Shown: positions 10,900 through 21,163 of the stretch, one piece after another | How the letters are laid out: each line of letters starts with the position of its first letter | How positions within the stretch are numbered: the stretch's first letter is position 1 | Assembly: GCA_021229015.1 (NCBI GenBank) | Contig: CM037794.1 | Coordinates: 41,497,126-41,561,125, forward strand | Source: Solen grandis | Lineage: Eukaryota; Mollusca; Bivalvia; Adapedonta; Solenidae | Direction of reading: 5' to 3' | Length of the DNA stretch: 64,000 nt | Position numbers and translations under genes: made by a program | Notes under the pieces: generated by a model | Database searches by the model: none | What the model saw: the letters and a program-made list of their open reading frames with translations, nothing else | What the model was told of the DNA's origin: nothing

Positions 10900-11000
10900 T
10901 TAAATTTGTTATATTTTTTAACCCACTTTTGCGGGTTGACTTGTTAACCCTCTCTACAGAGGGTTCAAATCCTGGTCGGGGCATTCTATGTGTCGGTCTT
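10900..11000 (+). repeat. inner terminal repeat with tRNA-like B-box (left)
   Basis: Segment with GGGTTGACTTGTTAACC, then GAGGGTTCAAATCCTGG, containing a perfect B-box variant GGTTCAAATCC. The inverse of 24405-24500 matches it in order. The T-stem does not pair well, so this is a tRNA-like remnant within the transposon terminus, not a tRNA gene. Confidence 0.6.
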
Positions 11001-11449
11001 TTCTGTCTTTTTTAAGTGACTAGAAAGTTCTTTTTCCGATATATTAAACAAACGCATCGCTGCTTAAAAAGTGGTGAACAGGGGTTTTGACATGTTCCAT
11101 GGTCTAAAAACAAACTGCCAACGTAGTCAATGGCTGTCCGAAACGTGCCTCATACAATTAAGTTTTCAAATTTACAAAAATATTTTAGAATATAGTTTTG
11201 ACATGCTCATTTAAAAATATATTTATAATCTTAGGTCTGCGACATACTGCGTTTTGCTGTTTTCTTGGCTGTTCTTTTTGGTAAATTCGATCAATTGATT
11301 CTCCTGCAACTTTTAATTAAAACACCCCTGTGCTTGAAGCAGCAAACAAATGACACGCAGTTGACACCTGATATACTATCACATAATAATGTGACGATGC
11401 GTCGTCACGGTTATAGGGACAATCTCTGACAACTGCGTCAGAGAGTCGA

Positions 11450-11524
11450 TCCTTTGGCTCAGTGGTTAGAGCATTGGCCTATCACGCCGGCGGACCGGGT
11501 TCGATTCCGGGCCGGGCCGTGTTT
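11450..11524 (+). repeat. tRNA-Asp-like sequence inside the 5' LTR
   Basis: A-box TGGCTCAGTGG and B-box GGTTCGATTCC are intact. The D-arm pairs GCTC with GAGC, and an anticodon-like arm has loop CTATCAC. The arm and T-arm resemble animal tRNA-Asp (CCTGTCACG...), with ATC in place of GTC. The acceptor stem does not close, so it is tRNA-like, not a functional gene. The same segment recurs in the 3' LTR (11703-11778). Confidence 0.7.
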
Positions 11525-11702
11525 GTTACATTTGGTGTCAGAACTGGGATAATGTCAACTGCCATACCGGAGTTGCCTTACCCACGTGTTAACGTGTTTC
11601 CCAGGCCAAGTCTCGGGTCGAGACTTCTCGGAGGGGGAAGTAATGTGACGATGCGTCGTCACGGTTATAGGGACAATCTCTGACAACTACGTCAGGGAGT
11701 CG

Positions 11703-11778
11703 ACCCTTTGGCTCAGTGGTTAGAGCATTGGCCTATCACGCCGGCAGACCGGGTTCGATTCCGGGCCGGGCCGTGTTT
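11703..11778 (+). repeat. tRNA-Asp-like sequence inside the 3' LTR
   Basis: Second copy of the tRNA-like segment with intact A- and B-boxes. It differs from the 5' LTR copy at single bases (for example GCAG for GCGG), consistent with divergence after insertion. Confidence 0.7.
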
Positions 11779-11788
11779 GTTACAATAA

Positions 11789-12483
11789 TCAGATTTCCAC
11801 CAGTCAGTACCGTTGGTCGATGTCGATGAACCCGGGGTTCCTACTTACGGTATTTCCATATAACATTCGAGAGAGCAACGTGTTCATAGAAAGAAGCATG
11901 AAGAAATTAAAGGTGTTCATGGCATTGGGGTGAGTATAAATATCTATACTAAATAATAATACATCACTTTTCTCCTAGCCGAACGCATAGAGCCATTTAT
12001 ATTAGACATCTCAGCCCCTTACCACTTTAAGTTCGAATTCCGCCGGGGCGATCAGATCCCACACGTGCAACCAGCTTGTGATGTAAATGGTTCACGTGTC
12101 TTGATGCACTAAAGTCTATCATGTTATACGCACCACGTATTGTACTAGTGTAGCAATGTAATAGAAATAGTATTACATCGATTTTAAACTTCAAAACTAT
12201 TTTGTCATGGTAACGGAGTGGTTAAAGTGCTCATCCGGTAATCAGGAGGCCAGATGTTTACTCCCTGGAGGCGACATATCAAAGTTGTGAAAAGTGTTCA
12301 GTCATAGCCTCCATTTCAGCTATCAGTATAATAATATATAGGTGTAGTTCTACAAATTATTGACTCAGTTTAAGGATAATGTGATTTGGTGTGGCAGCAT
12401 CCAACACGATTACGGCGGTATTTATCCCGGTGTATAAGTACCATCACTATCACAGAGTCGCAATAATTATCACAAACAAGAAC

Positions 12484-12486
<3 letters not shown>
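11789..12486. other. transposon interior with degenerate tRNA-like patches
   Basis: No gene. Two weak tRNA-like patches are present: a B-box-like GTTCGAATTCC near 12030 and an A-box-like segment near 12215-12290 followed by CGACATATCAAAGTTGTG, which resembles the second SINE family at 34888, 43733 and 53395. Confidence 0.4.
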
Positions 12487-12524
<38 letters not shown>

Positions 12525-12552
12525 GATAGATAGATAGATAGATAGATAGATG
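12487..12552. repeat. GATA microsatellite, LINE 3' tail
   Basis: About 16 GATA/TAGA units, one interrupted by an extra GA. Read on the minus strand it is an (ATCT)n tail directly after AATAAAAC, so it is best read as the LINE's 3' simple-repeat tail rather than an independent microsatellite. Confidence 0.9.
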
Positions 12553-12834
12553 TTTTATTGACTTAAACTGTATACAGTTCATCATCATTCAATAACAACA
12601 ATACAATGCAGATATATTAATTCACATGACAGATAAGTATAACATAATCATCGCAACATAAATAACACACGCCTTGAAACATTCCGAATTCTAAGACAGT
12701 TTCAACAAAAAGAAAATCCAATAAGAGGATGGAGAAAAATTAAGCAAATTGGACAGATTTTCTTATTTTGTATGCTTCATGTATATATTTACTTAAATTA
12801 ACAATGTTTGTTTTAGATGCATTAAACAGCTGTA

Positions 12835-13065
12835 CTAATTTATACATTTGGTTTTCCTAATTTCAGTGTACATTGGACATTCTAAAATAAAATGATACTC
12901 ATCTTCAACTTCATTTTTATCGCAAAAGATACATATTCTTAGGTTTCTTTCTAATCTTTCTCTAGCATATCTTCCCGTTTCCACTCTTAAAAAGTGTGCT
13001 GAAATCCTGAGTTTTGTTAAAAATGATCTATTTTGCCTTGTAAGAAAAATCAGATAATCTTCCAT
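12835..13065 (-). pseudogene. LINE C-terminal zinc-knuckle segment
   Basis: Open segment with CIFC followed by EVEDEYHFILECPMY, the C-x2-C...H...C arrangement found after reverse transcriptase in many mollusc LINEs. It is separated from the reverse transcriptase by frame changes around 13065-13223. Confidence 0.75.
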
Positions 13066-13222
13066 TCCAAAGTGTAATTTTAATTTTTGTATAATATCAG
13101 TTTACAATTATTTTGAATACTTCTAGTCCATTTTTGGATAAAATTATCTGTAACTCTCCGCTTAAAGTCGGATAAAAAAGTACCTTGATTTACAATAGTA
13201 TTTGGTTGATCCCATGCGTACA

Positions 13223-15041
13223 TCAAACCATATTCATATAACAATTCCTTAACATTACTAGCCCATTTTTACTACCTTTATTGCAGTCTTCAATAACCTT
13301 TTGATATATGTTTTTGATAATGATATTTTCTGAGCTCTGTACCTTTAACCAATATTTAACAACATTTACATATCTGTTAACATATAAAGGAAACCTACCC
13401 AATTCCCCATATATTGCATCGTTACAGGAATTCTTTCGCACACCTAAAATATATTTACAAAACTTTAAATGTATGTTTTCAAGTAATTTTGACTTAGTAT
13501 ATCCCCACACTTGAGAACAATATTTTAGAATGGAGCCGACAAAAGCATCAAATAATTGTAAACATGTTTTAACATTCGGTTCATACTTTCTGATATTAAC
13601 CAAAAGAATGTTCATTGCTTTAAGTGCTTTACCATATATAAACTGATTGTTTAGAACAAATGACCCCGTGTAATTAAAAACTGTACCTAAGTAATTAAAA
13701 TCGTTCACAACTTCAATGTTATTATTCTTGTACAACCATTTTTCATTTTCTCTTAAGTTAGCGCGTTTTCTAAAGACCATAATTTTTGTTTTATCAACGT
13801 TAACTTCCAAACCCCATTTATCGCAATACTCAGATAAATTATTTAAATTATACTTAAATCTTCTACTGAATTCCAAAAAACCATATCATCTGCAAAACAT
13901 AACAAGAGAATAGTCATATCGTATATTGAAAGACCGCTATTTATTCTATTTTGTAAAAATAATTCAATATCTTCTATAAAAAGTTCGAATAAAATCGGAG
14001 AAATAGTCTCTCCTTGTCTCAAGCCAACTGATATATCGAAAAATTCTGAAAATGAGTTACAGTGTTTAACGCAAGTCTTAACCGTGTCATACATCGAACG
14101 TATTATTCTAAGTAACTTTCCATCAAATCCCAGTCTATGTAATTTAAACCACAATGCATTTCTATCTATAGAGTCGAAGGCTTTCTTAAAATCGATAAAC
14201 GCACAGTATAGTCGTCCTTTATTATTTAAGGTAATGTCTATCAAGTTTTTTATAAAAACACAGCATCGACAGTGGAACAACCTTTTTTAAAACCAAATTG
14301 CGCATCTGTTATTACATTTTCATTTTCACAAAATTTTACTATTCTAGCATTTAAAACACTTGTAAATAATTTACCCAAATTACTCAAAAGTGTAATACCC
14401 CTATAATTTGAAACATTGTTCGTATCACCTTTTTTATGTATTGGAATAATATATCCATATGACCATTTTTCAGGAAAATAGCCATTGCTAAAAACAACAT
14501 TAAATAAGTCTGTTATATGCCCAGCTAAGATGTCTACGGACTCAATAAAATATTCATTTAATAAAAAATCAGAGGGTGCACATGTTTTGTTTCTTTTTAG
14601 TTTTTTGATAGCATTTATTACTTCTTCAACAGTAATTTTCTTATCAAGATCTGAAAATATACAATTAATATCATGGAAGTTATGTGTGCTATTAAAATCT
14701 TCAGCTTCAGGCACATTCGTACTACCCAAATCATGAAACATATCGAAGAAATAATTGTGAAATTCATCTAAACTTATATTGTTATGAGAGCCACGTTGAC
14801 CCGAAGAAAAATGTTTCCAAAAATCCCTCGGCTTTGCATGTTTTAACATCTCTAAGTCTTTAGATTTCTTAAGTTTATATAACCTCTTCCTTTTTCTAGT
14901 GAGCGTCTTGTATCTTCGTTTCGCATCACATAAGTTCCACCGATTTTCTTGTGATTTAACGTTATTGAACTGAAGTAAAGCCGATTTATAATTTTCCTTA
15001 GCTTCATAACAATCTCTATCGAACCACTTTTTTTGAATCAC
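13223..15041 (-). pseudogene. LINE reverse transcriptase (frameshifted)
   Basis: Three overlapping minus-strand frames (14250-15041, 13843-14280, 13223-13876) together give an RNA-dependent DNA polymerase. Seen in order: SNYRGITLLSNLGKLF; the palm aspartate in AFIDFKKAFDSID; GLRQGETISPILF; the catalytic FADD box near 13893; and the VDKTKIMVFRK and FNYLGTVF thumb segments. At least two frameshifts (near 14265 and 13860) break it, so no functional protein is expected. Confidence 0.88.
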
Positions 15042-15985
15042 ACCATTTATAGAGATGGCAGTTATTATTAATGCTAAAATCTTTTTTGAATAAAGGCTCA
15101 GCTATATCATATATCTGAGACGAAAAATCTTCTATAATATCATCAATATCTCTATTTTGGGAATATTCCCGTCTAATAATTCTATTTAAGTTTGGCAACG
15201 AGGCAATTAATTTGGATCTAAATACGTCTCTAAACTCATTGTTCCATCTGACAGTACTACCCTTGTTTGGTATTTCTGGCGCACACCTAACCTTACTACA
15301 CAGTACAAACGAAAGCGGTGCGTGATCACTAAACACATTAAAATCTTGTATCATGAAATTATCAACTCTACAAAAATCACGCTCGTGTAGCAATAAATAA
15401 TCGATAACCGTGCAACTACCTCTACTCAAGTATGTGTATTTACCGACGCCAAAATCAAAGCCTAACCTGCCGTTAGCTACCCGCAATGACGTAGCCTTAC
15501 ATAAGTCTAACAATTCGTTCCCACGTGAATTACATACACAGTCTTGGGAGTATCGTTTAATGGGGGTATCAGTTATGTAATCATAATCATCAATGTCGCT
15601 TATAACATTATCATAGAAAATATAATCAGGTTTATCAGAAGATCTGGCATTGCAATCGCCAGTTAACAGTACAGTTCCATATTGTTCAAAATAAAAAACA
15701 TCATTTTGTAAAATATCAAATAAATCAACATCATAGACATTAGCTGCAGGCGAGTCATCAGTCCATAAATACATAGCACATAAATAAATATCGGTATCTA
15801 GACTAAGAAAATGTTTATCTAATTTTAGCCAAATCAATGTGTCAAAACTATTTCTAACTACTGTAATTCCATGCTTAAGATCTTCTTTACAATAAACTAT
15901 TATACCGCCACTATTTCTTTTTGCTCTTTTATGTCTAAATTTACGAGGAAAATGCCAACAGTGAAAACCAGGTAAAATAATATAA
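15016..15985 (-). pseudogene. LINE endonuclease, N-terminally truncated
   Basis: Exonuclease/endonuclease/phosphatase fold remnant. The segments LLTGDCNAR (metal-binding Asn/Asp region) and FSDHAPLSFVL (catalytic SDH) are present. Reading continues upstream of the first methionine to about 15985 (KRAKRNSGGIIVYCKED...), so the open frame is longer than its first start suggests. The N-terminal catalytic residues are lost. It overlaps the reverse transcriptase frame by a frameshift near 15030. Confidence 0.82.
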
Positions 15986-16319
15986 TATAATGGTTGTTCC
16001 AGGACTAGTTAGCCGTGTGTCGAGACGGCGTGGTATCATGCCTCGAGTATAAGGCGTGATACCGCAATGTGACGGCACATTTTTCTGACGTTAACAATAC
16101 TCACATTTCGCAAAAAAAAAAATGTCACTGAAATGACCCATACAAGGAGTAATTGTTTTTAAAATAGCATACTGTTTGTTCTCCGCCAAATCTGAATTTA
16201 TGGAGTCATTGATTATTAAAAAAAATATATCATTTATTAATCATTGTCTGTAAGCATCCACAAAAATTTATTACAACAAACATAATTTGTAATTAATGTC
16301 ACTAAGCTTTTATATATTT

Positions 16320-17010
16320 CTGCTGCTGCTACTTTTCCACCCCTTTTTTAACCACTTTTTACGACCACCACTACATCGTCTAATACTTCTACTACTGCTA
16401 CTACTACTACAACCAACGCCACCACTAATACTTCTACTACTTCTCATACCATCACCATCACTACATCTTCTAAGATTTCTACTACTACTACCACCACCAA
16501 CATCACCACAAATTCTACTGCTACTTCTACTATAAGCACCATCACTTCATATTTTACTTCTACTACTACTACTTCACTAATACCATCGCCACCACTAATA
16601 CCATCATCACCACTACATCGTCTTATTCTTCTCCTACTACTACCATCGCCACCACTAATACCACTACTTCTTATACCATCATACCACTACATCGTCTTAT
16701 TCTTCTCCTACTACTACCATCGCCACCACTAATACCACTACTTCTTATACCATCATACCACTACATCGTCTTATTCTTCTCCTACTACTACCATCGCCAC
16801 CACTAATATCACTACCTCTTATACCATCATACCACTACATCGTCTCATTCTTCTCCTACCACTACCATCGCCACCACTAATATCACTACCTCTTATACCA
16901 TCATACCACTACATCGTCTAATTCTTCTCCTACCACTACCATCGCCACCACTAATACCACTACTTCTTATACCATCATAACACTACATCGTCTTATTCTT
17001 CTACTACTAC
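16320..17010. repeat. CTA/CCA-rich tract with 74-bp minisatellite
   Basis: Trinucleotide-rich sequence (CTACTA, CACCAT) resolves from about 16560 into six units of exactly 74 bases. The ACTACATCGTC landmark recurs at 16613, 16687, 16761, 16835, 16909 and 16983. The unit is not a multiple of three and is interrupted in all frames, so it is non-coding. Confidence 0.88.
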
Positions 17011-17364
17011 TACAACTACCACCGCCACCATTAATGCTACTTCTATCTATTCTTCTGCCACAAGTTTCTACCCAAAACTTTCTCTTCTTCCACAACCAAC
17101 AACTAACAACCGCCGCTACTACTGCTGCTTAGTACTACTATTGCTGCTGCTGCTGCTGATACTGCCTGCTATTTTTACTACTTCAACATAATAGTTTTAC
17201 ACCCTATAAAACATATATTTTCCACATAAGCATTTTAAGAACTTTATTGCGAATACATTTTCTTATATATTTTGTATTATTTAATATATATCTAGTTTTA
17301 TACAATGTGACAAGAATCCATTGACATACTTAAAGCAATATTTTCTCTCTTTTTTCAGGCTGGT

Positions 17365-18136
17365 GTGCTTGATGTTGCCTTATGTGACGACAAGGCAAAG
17401 GAAAGATCTTGCAGGATACTGTCAGATGCAGAATATGAAATATTATTGAAAATTACAATAAAAGGATCCTATGGAATACCAATCGTGGAAAGAACGCGAT
17501 TAGAAAGATCTACATTGCGTCGATACCAGAGATATAGGGACTTTTACTCAGTTGAAAACAGTCAATTATATTACAAAGAAAAAGAGGTAATGTATGAATC
17601 AAAATGTAATAAAATAATTGTTGAGCGCTATCATAAAAGCAAAGGGATTGGGTGAGAAGACTGTATCAACTGTTAAAGCGAAGTTATGCTGGAATTTCAG
17701 AAACTAAAATAAGCCAGGTTCTATCTAATTTGCCAGACTATAAGATGAAAAACGCCAAATTTTCAAATAAGGCTCCCTTGAAACATGTGTGCAGCAGATC
17801 TGTCCACGATATACTTCAGATCGATTTAGTTGATATGATACGGGACGCAGTGATTTATAAACAACAGAAATACAAATTCATTTTAAGTGTCATGGATATA
17901 TTCAGTCGATTTGTGTGGCTACGTGCTATTCCAAAAAAGTCTGCAGAGATTGTTACCAAAGAACTGCAGCTTATTTTCGCAGAGTTTGGAAAGCCAAGGG
18001 TTATACAGCACGACAGAGGCCGGAAATTCGATGGACAAGTAAAACGATGTTTTAAGGGAGCACGATATTAAGAACATAAAAAGTCGGCCATACCACCCAC
18101 AAAGCCAGGGCAAAGTCGAAAGAATGCATAAATCCC
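17365..18136 (+). pseudogene. Ginger/KRBA2-like DDE integrase, N-terminal part
   Basis: Retroviral-type integrase of a DNA transposon. Frame 1 (17365-17649) runs to KSKGIG, then shifts into frame 17652-18071 (RRLYQLLKRSYAGIS). Catalytic residues are visible: first Asp in QIDLVDM, second Asp in VIQHDRGRKF and, after another shift near 18065, Glu in PQSQGKVERMH. A HHCC-like head is not clear. A TTTTTTCAG just upstream (17350-17358) could be an intron acceptor, so an earlier exon may exist. The gene is cut at about 18146 by a 1.8-kb insertion. Similarity to KRAB-A domain-containing protein 2-type integrases is from recognition of the motif spacing. Confidence 0.82.
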
Positions 18137-18145
18137 TTAAACAAA

Positions 18146-19913
18146 ACAAGAGGCCCAAGGGCCATAGACGCTCACCAGAGTACATCTGCATTTTAAAACA
18201 ATTGTTTTCTATAACAAGGAATGTTTAACTGTGACTAGTTTATGTGGTTCCTTTTGAGAGTGTCAATATGAGTCTATATGAAGGAAAAGGTTAAATCAGT
18301 AACAGTTTTTAATCTGGAAAAAGCAGCCAAAACAACTAATGAGTAGCCTAGAAGTAATTTTCTACCTAAATGTCTCGACACCATAGTAATTCCATCCCTA
18401 TACACTCTATGGAGCAGTGCGGTTGTGATTCACAGGCGCTAACATTTTCAGAAATACAGTGTTATCATGCAACTTAAAACACACTGGACAATCGACAGTC
18501 ATGTAATCTCATTCATTTCAACCAGTTAATAAATTCTTGGGTTATCTTTTTGTTTTGAAAACACTTTTCGCAAACCGATAAGTGTTATTTTGTTCAAATA
18601 TTTAAATCCAAAATGGTGGATCACGGAATCAGAAACACACTAAATCGGGAAAAATATTGTGTATTGAAGAGTAGATGGGCCAAATTTCGGCCCCAAATTG
18701 GCCTTTGCACAGAAGAAGAATTTTGATGTTTTCTATATAGAGTATATAAAGGAATTAGCCAACCCCCTAGGGACCTCATTTTTTTAGGAATTAACTTTAT
18801 TTTAGCCATATTGGTATACATTCATGAGGTGACCATTTGGGCCAAAGGAAATTAAATTCTCACAGCTGGCTTCATAAAAAAAGTATTTTGATGTTTTCTA
18901 TATAGAGTATATAAGGAAATTAGCCAACCCCCTAGGGGCCTTATTTTTCAAGGGATCAACTTTATTTTAGCAATAATGGTAGACATTCATGAGGTGACTA
19001 TTTATGCCAAAGGAAAATAAATTCTGACCATTTGTTTCAGGGGAGATGATTTTCAAAGTTTTCAATTATTTTTTCTATTTGTTGCCATGGCAACCAGAGT
19101 TCTTCATGGATCAACTTTATTTGAGCAATTTTGTAGAGGCCCACCCAAGGATCATACATGCCAAGTTTTATCAAATTCTGTCCAGCGGTTTCAGAGGAGA
19201 TGATATTCAAAGTTTTCAATTATTTTTTCTATTTGTTGCCATGGCAACCAGAGTTCTTCATGGATCAACTTTATTTGAGCAATTTTTGTAGAGGCCCACC
19301 CAAGGATCATACATGCCAAGTTTTATCAAATTCTGTCCAGCGGTTTCAGAGGAGATGATTTTCAAAGTTTTCAACTATTTTTTCTATTTGTTGCCATGGC
19401 AACCAGAGTTCTTAATGGGTCAACTTTATTTGAGCAATTTTTGTAGAGGCCCACCCAAGGATCATACATGCCAAGTTTTATCAAATTCTGTCCAGCAGTT
19501 TCAGAGGAGATGATTTTCAAAGTTTTCAACTATTTTTTCTATTTGTTGCCATGGCAACCAGAGTTCTTCATGGATCAACTTTATTTGAGCAATTTTTGTA
19601 AAGGCCCACCCAAGGATCATACATGCCAAGTTTTATCAAATTCTGTCCAGCGGTTTCAGAGGAGATGATTTTCAAAGTTTTCAATTATTTTTTTCTATTT
19701 GTTGCCATGGCAACCAGAGTTCTTCATGGATCAACTTTATTTGAGCAAATTTTTTTTAGAGGCCCACCCAAGGATCATACATGCCAAGTTTTATCAAATT
19801 CTGTCCGGCGGTTTCAGAGGAGATGTCTTTTAAAACAAATTGTTGACGACGGACGATGGACGAAGGGTGATCCCAATAGCTCACCCTGAGCACTTCGTGC
19901 TCTGGTGAGCTAA
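18146..19913 (+). mobile_element. pearl/Helitron-like element inserted in the integrase
   Basis: Starts ACAAGAGGCCCAAGGGCC and ends in a nested hairpin (AGCTCACC...GGTGAGCT around GAGCACTTCGTGCTC) followed by CTAA. The interior contains about five tandem units of exactly 155 bases between 19010 and 19830, recognisable by GTTGCCATGGCAACCAGAG. This layout (tandem core of about 160 bp, 3' hairpin, CTRR-like end, no TIRs) fits pearl elements of bivalves, considered Helitron-like. Short ORFs within are by-products of the repeats. Integrase coding sequence resumes immediately after it. Confidence 0.8.
19010..19830 (+). repeat. 155-bp tandem repeats of the pearl-like element
   Basis: Five units, period 155 bases, very similar to each other with a few substitutions and single-base length changes in T-runs. 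The Tn-rich start of each unit gives a chance ORF MPSFIKFCPAVSEEM in successive units. Confidence 0.9.
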
Positions 19914-19914
19914 A

Positions 19915-21102
19915 AATGCGTACGATATGGCACACGCGAACTCCTGTGGCATCAACTGGGCTAAACAGCTGCCAGAATATCAACGCATTTTAAATAATAA
20001 CCCAAAGGAATGTCTAGCATGGAACACTCCTTACGAAGTTTACTATGGAAGGGATCCTTTCAATCATGGTACATCATATAATCGCAAGCAAAAAGCAAAA
20101 ACATTACGAGATACCGCTATGGCTGCAACCATTAAGTGTAATAAACGAAACGACAAAGCACGTGAAAAGTCCTGTAAAACACCATTATATAGTATCGGAG
20201 ATACAGTGTTGATACGATATAAGAAGAAAGGATTACTAAATAGAAGAATGTGGGTAGTAGAGGGAAAAATACAACAACGTTCTTTAAAAACAAATATGTA
20301 CAAAATTCAATATTGTGTTCCTAATAAGCATCGAGCGAAACAAAAGCATCCAGAAATAAAATGGTACCACGTAAGCGACATCACACAGTATACGCCAGCG
20401 ACTAACCTTAGCAGAAAACGGTTGCACCGAAAGCAGTATTACATACCATTAACAAAATCATCTCGAATCGAGAACCTAAGGTCGGAATTTGGACTACCCA
20501 TCACATTTAACCCTACTGTGAATGGAAACTGTCAGTTTGCGGCGGTATCACACCAACTTCGCCAGTATGGTATATACAGATCCGAAGAAACATTGAGACA
20601 TGAAGTAGTTACATTTTTGAGACAAACACCCTCACTTGGAAATATTATGCTAAGCGAAAATTGGTGGAATTCATTTCTGGTTCATCCACAATTATATTTG
20701 TCTCGCATGTCAAGAAATTATGAATATGGTGATCAAATAACGTTACAGGCCATGTCCCAACTTTATAATGTACAAATCATTGTCGTTTCTACTTTAAATA
20801 GTGCTACGACTTTAATCAGTCCTGATGGCAGCTCTACCCTGTCGACCGATATCCCTATTATGATATTGGGACATTACCCAGAGGGCTCTGGCGAGCATTA
20901 TGTTGCTCTTGGATACGACAGAGAAATGCTTGAAGACATTATAGAAAGATCAACCCAGATTACATGGGAGGCTCAAGATTCAAGCCCTGCTATTGTCTCT
21001 GACACCAAGCATAGCACAGAAGATATAACTGAAACGAATTTGATCATCAGCGAAATAAACTCTCACACAAAAAAAACCTCAATGATATTAACCCTGATAT
21101 AA
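19915..21102 (+). pseudogene. integrase C-terminus fused to OTU protease domain
   Basis: Continues the integrase after the insertion: AYDMAHANSCGINWAKQLP, then PYEVYYGRD. An integrase C-terminal barrel-like part (GDTVLIRYKKKG...MYKIQY, about residues 95-150) follows. Residues about 180-340 form an OTU-type cysteine protease domain, with the nucleophile in NGNCQFAAVSHQL and the histidine in GEHYVALGYD. The usual DGxC aspartate is Asn here. The frame ends near 21100 just after an A8 run (21068-21075); the alternative frame stays open beyond it, suggesting a frameshift and a once longer protein. OTU domains may process ubiquitin conjugates; activity here is unproven. Confidence 0.8.
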
Positions 21103-21163
21103 CGATTCCCAATGATAATGAATCGAACCAGAGCAAAGTTAGTTCTTATATCAGCGAACCGAA

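Larger units (their letters stand above)
11390..11784 (+). mobile_element. miniature LTR retroelement (TRIM) with tRNA-like LTRs
   Basis: Two 141-bp direct repeats (11390-11530 and 11644-11784, four mismatches seen) start TGTGACG and end TTGTTACA, so they have 5'-TG...CA-3' ends. They are flanked by a 4-bp duplication ATAA (11386-11389 and 11785-11788). The 113-bp interior starts TTTGGTGTCAGAACTGGG, a primer-binding-site-like sequence, and ends in a polypurine tract GGAGGGGGAAG just before the 3' LTR. There is no coding capacity, so it is a non-autonomous element mobilised in trans, probably by a Ty3/Gypsy-type retrotransposon. Confidence 0.85.
12487..15985 (-). mobile_element. 5'-truncated LINE (APE-type non-LTR retrotransposon)
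   Basis: Minus-strand element containing, in 5' to 3' order of the element, the C-terminal part of an apurinic endonuclease, a reverse transcriptase and a zinc-knuckle-like C-terminus, spread over five reading-frame segments. The 3' end (low coordinates) has an AATAAA-containing tail followed by (ATCT)n, seen as GATA repeats at 12487-12551. The 5' end is lost near 15985 inside the endonuclease. It is inserted in the 14-kb transposon. Clade is uncertain (jockey/CR1-like). Confidence 0.85.

Noticed and set aside
11450..11524. Functional tRNA-Asp gene
   Set aside because: A- and B-boxes are intact but the acceptor stem does not pair, the anticodon is altered, and the sequence repeats as part of LTRs.
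16296..16535. Leucine/proline-rich ORF (LLLLLLFHPFF...)
   Set aside because: Translation of the CTA/CCA simple-repeat tract; no biological context.
19046..19889. Set of overlapping ORFs with MPSFIKFCPAVSEEM repeats
   Set aside because: They are produced by the 155-bp repeats of the pearl-like element, shift frame between units, and lie in non-coding mobile DNA.
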